DNA from: JBLNBU01 sp050260215
Lineage (GTDB): Bacteria > Pseudomonadota > Alphaproteobacteria > Rhodospirillales > Magnetospirillaceae
Direction of reading: 5' to 3'
Length of the DNA stretch: 19,307 nt
NCBI GenBank assembly: GCA_050260215.1
Contig: JBLNBU010000121.1
Coordinates: 1 to 19,307, forward strand
This document shows positions 1 through 7,707 of the stretch, one piece after another. The notes below the pieces were generated by a model. It was not told the origin of the DNA. It searched no databases and worked only from the letters and a program-made list of their open reading frames with translations. The position numbers were made by a program, and so were the translations under genes. Position 1 is the first letter of the stretch, and each line of letters starts with the position of its first letter.

Positions 1-725
1 AGGTCGGCGACCATGCGGATGCCGACTTCGTGCAGTTCACCTTCCGCACAGACCGCCAGCACGGTCTTGCCGTTGGCCGGCCGCTCGAAGATGCGGGGAT
101 AAAACTGCGACAAGATCATCTGGGTGGCCGCGGTGAACAGGTGCTCGACCGCCACCGACACCTCGCCCTCCAGCCAGCGCCGCCCGACCTCGCGCAGGCA
201 GGGCTGGAAGACGTGCAGGTACAAATCCTCGATGGCGACACCGCCGGCCGCGGCGTCGCCCACGACCTGGCCGGCGCGGCGGCGGTCGCCGCCCAGCAGG
301 GCGTTGAGATAGGCCCAGGCGACGTCGGCCAGATGGCCGCAGTCCTCCATGGGCCGCCACGGCACCACCTCGAGGCCCGGCAGGGCGCGGACGCCGGCGT
401 CGACCACCGCGGCCGCCGCGGCGTGGCCCTCGGCGGTCAGCACGTCGCGCATGGCTTCCAGGCTGCCCGCCAGGTCCTCGATGGCGATGCCGAGGCGGGC
501 GAACAGCTGCTTGAGCCAGCGAAGGTATTCCAGGAACAGCTCGGCCCGGCCCATGGCCACGGCGGCGTCGAGGTAGAGCAGCGAGAAGGCGATGTCCTCG
601 ACGCAGCGGTCGCGGCCGTCGGGGCCGTAGCGGCCGACCAGATGGCTGGCGCGGTCGTATTGCAGGGCGACGATGCGCTGGGCGGTCTCGTGTCTGAGCA
701 GGCCGGGATCGAACTCGACGAACAT
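1..725 (-). CDS. Cobalamin (B12)-binding sensor protein, CarH/MtbC1-like fold, partial (C-terminus outside window)
   Basis: The first 241 residues are visible; the gene runs off the left edge. The visible part has about 100 residues of helical N-terminus without an obvious MerR helix-turn-helix, then a B12-binding cap region and the beginning of the Rossmann-like B12 domain. In the cap, W184 is followed by nine residues and then E194-H195. This is the Wx9EH signature that in CarH-type photoreceptors covers the upper face of adenosylcobalamin. E230-x-H232-x-x-G235 matches the (E/D)xHxxG motif, in which the His is the lower axial ligand. Known families with this arrangement sense light, oxygen or the cobalamin form; AerR/PpaA of purple bacteria is a related alternative. 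The ATG start at 725 has a G-rich ribosome site (GGGGGGCGG) and lies 12 bases after the response-regulator stop, so the two are probably one operon. A cytoplasmic sensory role is inferred; the output partner is unproven. Confidence 0.82.
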   Translation of the reverse strand, partial: MFVEFDPGLLRHETAQRIVALQYDRASHLVGRYGPDGRDRCVEDIAFSLLYLDAAVAMGRAELFLEYLRWLKQLFARLGIAIEDLAGSLEAMRDVLTAEGHAAAAAVVDAGVRALPGLEVVPWRPMEDCGHLADVAWAYLNALLGGDRRRAGQVVGDAAAGGVAIEDLYLHVFQPCLREVGRRWLEGEVSVAVEHLFTAATQMILSQFYPRIFERPANGKTVLAVCAEGELHEVGIRMVAD

Positions 726-737
726 CGCCGCCCCCCC

Positions 738-1100
738 TCAGGCCCCGGCGATCGCGTGCAACAGTTCGTCGCGGGCGACGGGCTTGAGCAGGCTGGCCTC
801 GACCCCCAGGGCCTGCATCAGCTTGAGCGCGACCGGGGCCGGCATGGCCATGCCGCCACCGGAAACCGCGACGATGCGCACGCCGTGACAGGAATCGCGC
901 AAGGCCCGCAGCACGTCGATGCCGTCGACACCGGGCATGACCACGTCGAGCACCACCGCGTCGATGCCGCCGCGAGCCAGGCGATCCAAGGCGGCCATGC
1001 CGTTGGTGGCTTCTTCGACGGCGTAACCGGCTTCCTCGAGCCATAGCCGGAAGACCCGGCGCAGGGCCACGTCGTCGTCGGCGATCAGTACGTTCGCCAT
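738..1100 (-). CDS. Single-domain response regulator (CheY-like receiver)
   Basis: This is a 120-residue stand-alone receiver domain with no output domain. The acidic pocket is D8-D9-D10, the phospho-acceptor is D52 in LDVVMPGVDG, the switch Ser/Thr position is S80 in AVSGGG, and the conserved Lys is K106 in LLKP. All catalytic positions of the family are present, so it should be phosphorylatable. The ATG at 1100 follows GGAAGGACC; an in-frame extension further upstream lacks receiver homology and is not used. It precedes the B12-binding protein by 12 bases, which suggests a joint signalling unit. Its histidine kinase is not in the window. It is divergent from murA. Confidence 0.93.
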   Translation of the reverse strand: MANVLIADDDVALRRVFRLWLEEAGYAVEEATNGMAALDRLARGGIDAVVLDVVMPGVDGIDVLRALRDSCHGVRIVAVSGGGMAMPAPVALKLMQALGVEASLLKPVARDELLHAIAGA

Positions 1101-1209
1101 GGTCCTTCCGCCCTTGCCGTCCTTCCCCTTGGCATGGTCGCCAAGATGCCTTCCAAACGCAACTATCATCTCGGCAAACCGGTCCCGCGCGCGCCGCGTG
1201 TCGGGCGCC

Positions 1210-1238
1210 TTGACCTGGGCGGGGCCGCGCGCTAAAGG
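1210..1238 (+). promoter_or_regulatory. Candidate murA promoter
   Basis: TTGACC at 1210-1215 is separated by exactly 17 bases from TAAAGG at 1233-1238. The -35 is good and the -10 is weak (3 of 6). It would give a leader of roughly 90 bases in front of murA that contains the hairpin at 1282-1307. This is the only reasonable sigma-70-like match seen in the gap between the response regulator and murA. Confidence 0.3.
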
Positions 1239-1281
1239 GGTGCCGCGCGCCCGCGCGTACGGGCTGCCCCGCATTTGCCAT

Positions 1282-1307
1282 GGTCGGGCCTTAAAGCACG
1301 GCCGACC
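1282..1307 (+). promoter_or_regulatory. Inverted repeat in the murA leader
   Basis: GGTCGGGCC at 1282-1290 and GGCCGACC at 1300-1307 pair over eight bases with one bulged G, around a short A/T-containing loop. It ends 26 bases before the murA ATG, just upstream of the AGGA ribosome site. It could be an mRNA hairpin affecting murA translation or a protein operator; the sequence cannot decide. There is no T-run, so it is not a standard terminator. Confidence 0.3.
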
Positions 1308-1333
1308 GCTCGTTCCAAAGGACATATCGCAGC

Positions 1334-2606
<1,273 letters not shown>

Positions 2607-2629
<23 letters not shown>

Positions 2630-3056
2630 GCTGGGCCTCCTTCTCGCCGCCCGGGCCGCGGTTGGGGCGCGCCATCAGCGCCTCGGCCTCGTGCACCAGC
2701 CAGTAGTGCTTGCGCCCCCATTCCTCGATGGTCTTCAGTTCGTCCAGCGACAGGCCGAATTCCTGGGCATAGCGCACCAGCATGCGCAGTTCCATGCGGT
2801 GGTATTCCTTGTCGGCGAAGCCGATGGAGGCCAGCTTGAGCATGGCGGCGATCTGGCTGCGGCGGTCGCGGAACAAGAACAGGTCGGGACCGTTGGCGAA
2901 ATCCTCGCGCCGCACGTTGGGGACGTGCAGTTCCTGCTTCAGCGCCTCGATGACTTCCTTTTCGCCGTCGCGGATGACGTGGTCGGCCACCATCATCTCG
3001 AAGGCCATGACCAGCAGGTTCTTGCGCTGCCGTTCGTCCAGATGCCGAAGATACAT
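2607..3056 (-). CDS. TerB-like domain protein
   Basis: A 149-residue soluble, mostly helical protein. Its N-terminal two thirds resembles the TerB (tellurite resistance B/COG3793-like) fold: MAFEMMVADHVIRDGEKE is the typical hydrophobic helix, Asp turn, acidic helix signature, and a second copy-like segment follows around residues 70-85 (LASIGFADKEYHRMEL). The C-terminal tail is Gly/Pro/Glu rich and probably disordered. TerB-type domains are acidic metal-binding or scaffold modules; a true tellurite role is not implied because no other ter genes are nearby. The start at 3056 is chosen because the upstream in-frame extension is non-homologous and because GGGGACGGGC lies directly before this ATG. 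The 3' end overlaps murA by 23 bases tail to tail. Confidence 0.75.
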
Positions 3057-3057
3057 G

Positions 3058-3090
3058 CCCGTCCCCGCTGCCCGTCCCCGCTGCCCGTCC
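3058..3090. repeat. Short tandem repeat, 13-base unit, 2.5 copies
   Basis: CCCGTCCCCGCTG occurs at 3058-3070 and again at 3071-3083, followed by a partial copy, CCCGTCC, to 3090. Read on the minus strand it puts two copies of a purine-rich GGGGACGGG block immediately before the TerB-like start codon, so the unit contains that gene's ribosome binding site. It is probably a replication-slippage duplication. Confidence 0.8.
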
Positions 3091-3191
3091 GGCGGGCAAG
3101 GTAGCAGCATCCCATACGGTTGGCCATTGACCCCATAGGCATAGGAACGCACTCTCGGCCGGTGGACTGGCGCGCCTTGAGGACGAGACCG

Positions 3192-3884
3192 ATGCCGCAG
3201 ACGATCACCTACCGCTTCTACCTCCCCGAGGGCCAGAAGACCGACGTGGGCTTGAGCTTCGACGACGAAAGCTTCCGCCTGGTCCTGCCCGCCGACGCGC
3301 CCCGCCCCGACTGGACCCGGCTGGGCCACCAGCGCTGCCCCAACTGCCCGCTGCCCGCCGAGACCGCCTTTTGCCCCGCCGCCCTGGCGCTGGCCCTGTT
3401 CCTGCCGGCGTTCGAGTCGCGGGTATCCTATGAAAAGGCGGTGGTCGAGGTCGACACCCCCAACCGCACCATCGTGTCCAAGACCACGGTCCAAAGCGCC
3501 ATGGCGTCGCTGATCGGGCTGGCACTGGCGACCTCGGGGTGCCCGCGCACCCGCTTCCTGCGGCCGATGGCGCGCACCCACCTGCCCTTCGCCACCGAGC
3601 AGGAGACGGTGTTCCGCGCCCTGGCCGCCCACCTCTTGGGCCGCTTCGTCGTCGCCCGCCTGAAGGGCGAGCAGGCCGACCTGTCGCTCGACGACCTCAA
3701 GGACGCCTATGCCCAGCTGTCCACCGTCAACTCGGCCCTGGCCGAACGCATCCGCAGCGCGGTCACCCGCGACGCGGCGCTGAACGCGGTGATCATCCTG
3801 GACGGCTTCGCCCAGATCGCGCCCGAGAACATCGAGTGCGGCTTCGAGGACATCCTGCACTGCTTCGCGGTCGAGGGCGACTAG
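3192..3884 (+). CDS. Conserved-looking protein of unknown function with Cys/His cluster
   Basis: A 230-residue soluble protein with no signal peptide or membrane segment. I cannot assign a function; it resembles a family annotated only as a domain of unknown function (perhaps DUF6901, unverified). It has an N-terminal beta-rich part (YRFYLPEGQ), then H46-x2-C49-x2-C52 in GHQRCPNCPL, C61, C117 in ATSGCPRTRF, H130 in MARTHLPF, and C216 and C224 near the end. The clustering of H46, C49, C52 and C61, with C117 and H130, suggests a metal site, but this is inference. The C-terminal half is helical. The ATG at 3192 follows GAGGAC at good spacing; an earlier in-frame ATG at 3120 lacks a ribosome site. 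It is convergent with the hemerythrin gene and overlaps it by four bases. Confidence 0.72.
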   Translation: MPQTITYRFYLPEGQKTDVGLSFDDESFRLVLPADAPRPDWTRLGHQRCPNCPLPAETAFCPAALALALFLPAFESRVSYEKAVVEVDTPNRTIVSKTTVQSAMASLIGLALATSGCPRTRFLRPMARTHLPFATEQETVFRALAAHLLGRFVVARLKGEQADLSLDDLKDAYAQLSTVNSALAERIRSAVTRDAALNAVIILDGFAQIAPENIECGFEDILHCFAVEGD

Positions 3885-4297
3885 CGCACCTTGCGCTTGC
3901 CCACATAGGGGCGCATGCGCAGGTCGCTCTTGATGATGTGGTCGATCAGCCAGCGCTTCAGGAACTCGGCAAGCCCGTCCAGGGATTCGCGGGTGACCGG
4001 CTCGGTCTTCTTGACGAAGTACTTGGTGGCCATGTCGACCACCTGGGCCAGCAGCATGCGGTGCTCGCGCTTGTGCTCCTCGCGGAACGGGTAGTGGTGT
4101 TCCTGCTGGATGATCTGCTCGCGCTCGAAATGGGCCAGCGCGTAGTCGTGCAGGCTGATCAGCACCTCGTGGATCACCCGCTCCTCGGGCCAGCGCTGCA
4201 CCGTGGCCTCGAAGTCGTTGATGATGGCGATCAGGTACTTGTGGTCGGCGTCGATCTGCTCGTTGCCGACCGACAGTTCCTCGCGCCAGACCAGCAT
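3881..4297 (-). CDS. Bacteriohemerythrin
   Basis: A 138-residue four-helix protein binding a non-heme di-iron centre that reversibly binds O2; such proteins act in oxygen storage, delivery or sensing. The full ligand set is visible: H19 in DADHKYL, H56 and E60 in HFEREQ, H75 and H79 in EEHKREHRML, and H120 and D125 in WLIDHIIKSD. The spacings (four, four and five) are as in characterised bacteriohemerythrins. The N-terminal WREELSVGNEQID segment is also canonical. The start at 4297 follows GGGGAAGGGCG; a start six codons upstream is possible but lacks a better site. No sensory domain is fused. Neighbours are the Cys-containing unknown (convergent) and a Cys-rich mini-protein upstream on the same strand, which suggests a metal/oxygen-related cluster. 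Confidence 0.93.
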   Translation of the reverse strand: MLVWREELSVGNEQIDADHKYLIAIINDFEATVQRWPEERVIHEVLISLHDYALAHFEREQIIQQEHHYPFREEHKREHRMLLAQVVDMATKYFVKKTEPVTRESLDGLAEFLKRWLIDHIIKSDLRMRPYVGKRKVR

Positions 4298-4351
4298 CGC
4301 CCTTCCCCGCTCCAATACCGCGCCACGGGAGCCATTCTGATTGATTGCACG

Positions 4352-4388
4352 GGCAAACGAAAGGGGCCGCCCCGCATGGGACGGCCCC
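4352..4388 (-). terminator. Rho-independent terminator after the Cys-rich mini-protein gene
   Basis: GGGGCCG at 4363-4369 pairs with CGGCCCC at 4382-4388, extended by an inner CCC/GGG pairing. On the minus strand the hairpin is followed by TTTCGTTT. It lies 20 bases after the stop of the 65-aa gene and before the hemerythrin start, so it should end the mini-protein transcript. Confidence 0.7.
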
Positions 4389-4408
4389 GATTTTAGCAGG
4401 GAATGGGG

Positions 4409-4606
4409 TCAGTGCGCCGGCTGGTGGAACCCGACGCAGCCCTGGTCTTCCTTCTGGGTGGTGTTGACCAGACCCTCGCACTTGCAGAAGCCGTTGAATC
4501 CGCGGATGTCGTTGCGGGCGCGGCCGGCCTCGCCGGCGGTGATCAGGCCGGTTTTCACGGCCTGGTGAACGGGGACGTAATCACGGCACTCATGGCACGT
4601 CGACAT
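4409..4606 (-). CDS. Small Cys-rich protein of unknown function (65 aa)
   Basis: A 65-residue protein with a C4-x-x-C7 pair at the N-terminus (STCHECRDY), a C41-x-C43 pair in GFCKCEG, C57, and several histidines (H5, H14, H61, H65). This is a typical content for a small zinc- or iron-sulfur-binding protein, but I do not recognise the family. The middle has a hydrophilic helix (AGEAGRARNDIRGF). The ATG at 4606 has GAGGGGAGC at ideal spacing; the longer in-frame extension is low-complexity and not used. It is followed by its own strong terminator, which supports a real, independently expressed gene. It lies upstream of hemerythrin on the same strand. Product existence is likely; function unknown. 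Confidence 0.72.
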   Translation of the reverse strand: MSTCHECRDYVPVHQAVKTGLITAGEAGRARNDIRGFNGFCKCEGLVNTTQKEDQGCVGFHQPAH

Positions 4607-4766
4607 GGCATTGCTCCCCTCTCTAGCTTGAGAGCATGCTACGCCGCTCGCATCAAGGCGCGGAACACTCGCAGGGCGGGCCTCGGCCCCGCTCGAACGG
4701 GGCCGCCCGAGTGGGTGGGCTCCCCCGGCAAGCGACAATCCCAGCGGCCATTGCGGCCGCGGCCAA

Positions 4767-4784
4767 GGACCGCGGACGCGGTCC
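4767..4784 (-). terminator. Hairpin downstream of grxD, possible terminator
   Basis: GGACCGC at 4767-4773 pairs perfectly with GCGGTCC at 4778-4784 around a four-base loop, 19 bases after the grxD stop. There is no T-run, so it may stabilise the mRNA end or assist Rho-dependent termination instead of terminating by itself. Confidence 0.4.
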
Positions 4785-4802
4785 GCCCGGCGAGGGACAT
4801 AT

Positions 4803-5132
4803 TTAGGCGTGGGCGACGCCCTTCTGGTCGAGCAGCGTCTTGAGCTCGCCCGAAGCGGCCATCTCGCGCACGATGTCGCAGCCGCCGACGAACTCGCCCT
4901 TGACGTAGAGCTGCGGCAGGGTCGGCCAGTTGGTGAACTGCTTGATGCCTTCGCGCAGGGACGGATCGACCAGGATGTCGATGCCCTTGAACTTGACGCC
5001 CAGGTCGGACAGCACCTGCACCACCGCGGCCGAGAAGCCGCACTGCGGGAACATCGGCGTGCCCTTCATGTACAGCACGACCTCGTTCTCGGAGATGTCC
5101 TGGCGGATGCGGTCGAAGACGGGGTTGCTCAT
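4803..5132 (-). CDS. grxD: Monothiol glutaredoxin, Grx4/GrxD family
   Basis: A 109-residue CGFS-type glutaredoxin that binds a glutathione-ligated [2Fe-2S] cluster and works with BolA proteins in iron-sulfur trafficking and iron sensing. The active site C31-G-F-S is preceded by K23 in MKGTPMFPQ. The glutathione-binding segments are WPTLPQLYV at 69-77 and GGCDI at 83-87. Length is normal for the single-domain class. The ATG at 5132 gives the canonical start. It follows bolA with a 103-base gap that contains a plausible promoter, so it may be expressed both from the pur operon and separately. Confidence 0.96.
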   Translation of the reverse strand: MSNPVFDRIRQDISENEVVLYMKGTPMFPQCGFSAAVVQVLSDLGVKFKGIDILVDPSLREGIKQFTNWPTLPQLYVKGEFVGGCDIVREMAASGELKTLLDQKGVAHA

Positions 5133-5167
5133 CGGGGGGATCCTCGGGTGCAGATTGGAATGGCTAT

Positions 5168-5196
5168 AATCTAGGACGGCCGGCGTCGCAGCGCAA
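5168..5196 (-). promoter_or_regulatory. Candidate grxD promoter
   Basis: On the minus strand TTGCGC (5191-5196) and TAGATT (5168-5173) are separated by exactly 17 bases, each matching 4 of 6 sigma-70 consensus positions. TTGCGC/TAGATT-like pairs are common for alphaproteobacterial housekeeping promoters. The predicted start site near 5161 gives a leader of about 29 bases to the grxD ATG. Confidence 0.5.
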
Positions 5197-5235
5197 CAAC
5201 CTGCTGCCACGCCGCTGCCCCCGCCATGACGGAGG

Positions 5236-5493
5236 TCAATCCTTGGCGTAGTCCGGCGCCGTCTCGGGCGTGGCCGTCTGCAGGGCGAGCGCGTGCAGCT
5301 CGCCCCCCATCTTGCCCTGCAGGGCGCCATAGACCATCTGGTGCTGCTGCACCCGGCTCTTGCCCCGGAACTGCTCGGAGACCACCAGGGCGGCGTAATG
5401 GTCGCCGTCGCCGCGCAGGTCCTCGATGACCACCTTGGCGTCGGGAAACGCCTCGCGGATCATCCGTTCGATGTCGCCTGCTTCCATGGGCAT
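5236..5493 (-). CDS. bolA: BolA family protein
   Basis: An 85-residue BolA-fold protein (class II KH-like). The GDGDHYAALVVSEQF segment, H51 in VQQHQMVYGAL and H67 in ELHAL match conserved family positions; the C-terminal His of HAL is the residue that co-ligates a [2Fe-2S] cluster with a CGFS glutaredoxin. The partner grxD is the next gene. The start at 5493 is supported by GAGGAG eight bases upstream, which overlaps the purL stop codon (TGAGGAG), indicating translation tied to purL. A second ATG two codons later is possible. The cysteine-free, short form could equally be called IbaG/YrbA-like. Confidence 0.93.
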   Translation of the reverse strand: MPMEAGDIERMIREAFPDAKVVIEDLRGDGDHYAALVVSEQFRGKSRVQQHQMVYGALQGKMGGELHALALQTATPETAPDYAKD

Positions 5494-5505
5494 GGGGAGT
5501 TCTCC

Positions 5506-7707
5506 TCAGTGTCCCGACATCTCGCCGCCCATGAAGGACGGCAGCCAGCCTTCGTTCAGCGCCTTCAGTTCCGAGACCTCGACGCCGCGGCCGCCGACGC
5601 TCAGCACGTGGCCGCCGGTCTTGCCGATGACGCGGGCGGCGACATCATGTTCCTGGGCTTCCTCGATGACGGTGGCCAGCACGTCCTCGGAGACTTCGAG
5701 CACGTAGCGGCCCTGGTCCTCGCCGAAGCACCACGCATGCAGCGGCAGTGCCGAAGGATGGTCGACCTGGGCGCCCATGCCCGACGCCATGGCCATCTCG
5801 GCCACTGCGACCAACAGGCCGCCGTCCGAGACGTCGTGGCAGGCCGAAACCAGGCCGTCGCCGATCAGCTGGCGGACCAGTTCGCCGGCGCGGCGTTCGC
5901 GGTGGAGCGCCACCGGCGGGGGCGCGCCCTCTTCGCGACCGCAGACCTCGCGCAGGTAGAGCGAGGCGCCCAGCCAGCCCTTGGTCTCGCCCAGCACGAC
6001 GATGGCCGAGCCCGACGACTTGAAGGCGATGCTCGCCGACTTGGTGACGTCGGCCAGCAGGCCGACGCCGCCGATGGCGGGCGTGGGCAGGATGGCGGTG
6101 CCGGCGGTCTCGTTGTAGAGCGAGACGTTGCCCGAGACGACGGGGAAGTCCAGTTCGCGGCAGGCCTGGCCCATGCCGCGGATGGCCTCGACGATCTGGC
6201 CCATGATCTCGGGCTTCTCGGGATTGCCGAAGTTGAGGTTGTCGGTCACCGCCAGGGGAAGCGCACCGACGGCGCACAGGTTGCGGTACGCCTCGGCCAC
6301 CGCCTGGCGGCCGCCCTCGTAAGGATCGGCCAGGCAATAGCGGGGGGTGACGTCGGTGGTGATGGCCACCGCCTTGGGCGTCCCGTGCACGCGCACCACC
6401 GCGGCGTCGCCGCCGGGGCGCTGGACGGTATCGCCCATGACCATGTGGTCGTACTGCTCGTAGATCCAGCGCTTGGACGCCAGGTCCGGGCAGGCCACCA
6501 GCTTCTTCAGCGCCTCGATGGCGCAGACCTGCTCGACGTCCTTGGACTCGATGTAGGGGGCCTTGGCCGGGGCCACCCACGGGCGGTCGTATTCGGGGCT
6601 GGCAAGCGCCAGCGGGTCGATGGGCAGGTCGGCCACCACCGCGCCGTGGCGCTTGAGCACCATGCGGCCGGTGTCGGTCAGCGTGCCGACGATGGCAAAA
6701 TCCAGCTCCCACTTGTCGAAGATGGACTTGGCCAGGTCTTCCTTGCCCGGCTTCAGCACCATCAGCATGCGTTCCTGGGATTCGGACAGCATGATCTCGT
6801 AGGCGGTCATGCCCTGCTCGCGCATGGGCACCTTGTCCAGGTCCATCTCAATGCCCAGGCCGCCCTTCGACGCCATCTCGAAGGACGAAGAGGTCAGGCC
6901 GGCCGCCCCCATGTCCTGGATGGCGACGATGGCGTCGGTGGCCATCAGCTCCAGGCAGGCTTCGATCAGCAGCTTCTCGGTGAAGGGGTCGCCGACCTGG
7001 ACGGTGGGACGCTTCTCCTCGGAGTCCTCGTTGAACTCGGCGCTGGCCATGGTGGCGCCGTGGATGCCGTCGCGGCCGGTCTTCGAGCCCACATAGACCA
7101 CCGGATTGCCGATGCCGGCGGCGGCCGAATAGAAGATGCGCTCCTTGTCCTCGACCAGGCCCACGGTCATGGCATTGACCAGGATGTTACCGTTGTACGA
7201 GGCGTGGAAGTTGGTCTCGCCGCCCACGGTGGGCACGCCGACGCAGTTGCCGTAGCCGCCGATGCCGGCCACCACGCCCGCCACCAGGTGGCGGGTCTTG
7301 GGATGGCTGGGATCGCCAAAGCGCAGCGCGTTCATGTTGGCGATGGGGCGCGCGCCCATGGTGAAGACGTCGCGCAAAATGCCGCCCACGCCGGTCGCCG
7401 CGCCCTGGTAGGGCTCGATGAAGCTGGGGTGGTTGTGGCTTTCCATCTTGAAGATGACCGCCTGGCCGTCGCCGATGTCGATGACGCCGGCGTTCTCGCC
7501 GGGGCCGCAGATCACCCAGGGCGCCTTGGTCGGCAGGGTCTTCAACCACTTCTTCGACGACTTGTACGAGCAGTGCTCGGACCACATCACCGAGAAGATG
7601 CCGAGTTCGGTCAGGTTGGGCTCGCGCCCCAGGATCTCGAGGATCTTCTGGTACTCGTCGGGCTTGATGCCGTGGCTGGCGATGACGTCGGGAGTAATAG
7701 CGGTCAC
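5506..7707 (-). CDS. purL: Phosphoribosylformylglycinamidine synthase subunit PurL (small type)
   Basis: PurL is the synthetase subunit of FGAM synthase, the fourth step of de novo purine synthesis (FGAR + ATP + ammonia from PurQ). The 733 residues match the small Bacillus/alphaproteobacterial type (about 740) and not the fused 1,300-residue enzyme. The region MWSEHCSYKSS at 41-51 contains the catalytic His, and the ESHNHPSFIEPYQGAATG segment begins at 89, the nucleotide/FGAR site. The start is a GTG at 7707 that overlaps the purQ stop as GTGA, so the two are translationally coupled. A longer upstream open frame is read through purQ and is not real. bolA begins 12 bases after the stop. Confidence 0.97.
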   Translation of the reverse strand: MTAITPDVIASHGIKPDEYQKILEILGREPNLTELGIFSVMWSEHCSYKSSKKWLKTLPTKAPWVICGPGENAGVIDIGDGQAVIFKMESHNHPSFIEPYQGAATGVGGILRDVFTMGARPIANMNALRFGDPSHPKTRHLVAGVVAGIGGYGNCVGVPTVGGETNFHASYNGNILVNAMTVGLVEDKERIFYSAAAGIGNPVVYVGSKTGRDGIHGATMASAEFNEDSEEKRPTVQVGDPFTEKLLIEACLELMATDAIVAIQDMGAAGLTSSSFEMASKGGLGIEMDLDKVPMREQGMTAYEIMLSESQERMLMVLKPGKEDLAKSIFDKWELDFAIVGTLTDTGRMVLKRHGAVVADLPIDPLALASPEYDRPWVAPAKAPYIESKDVEQVCAIEALKKLVACPDLASKRWIYEQYDHMVMGDTVQRPGGDAAVVRVHGTPKAVAITTDVTPRYCLADPYEGGRQAVAEAYRNLCAVGALPLAVTDNLNFGNPEKPEIMGQIVEAIRGMGQACRELDFPVVSGNVSLYNETAGTAILPTPAIGGVGLLADVTKSASIAFKSSGSAIVVLGETKGWLGASLYLREVCGREEGAPPPVALHRERRAGELVRQLIGDGLVSACHDVSDGGLLVAVAEMAMASGMGAQVDHPSALPLHAWCFGEDQGRYVLEVSEDVLATVIEEAQEHDVAARVIGKTGGHVLSVGGRGVEVSELKALNEGWLPSFMGGEMSGH

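Noticed and set aside
3058..3090. Tandem repeat considered as a CRISPR remnant
   Set aside because: The units are contiguous with no spacers and only 13 bases long.
3057..4481. In-frame upstream extension of the TerB-like protein to over 600 residues
   Set aside because: The extension runs antisense through the unknown Cys/His gene and hemerythrin with no homology; the ATG at 3056 with a ribosome site is preferred.
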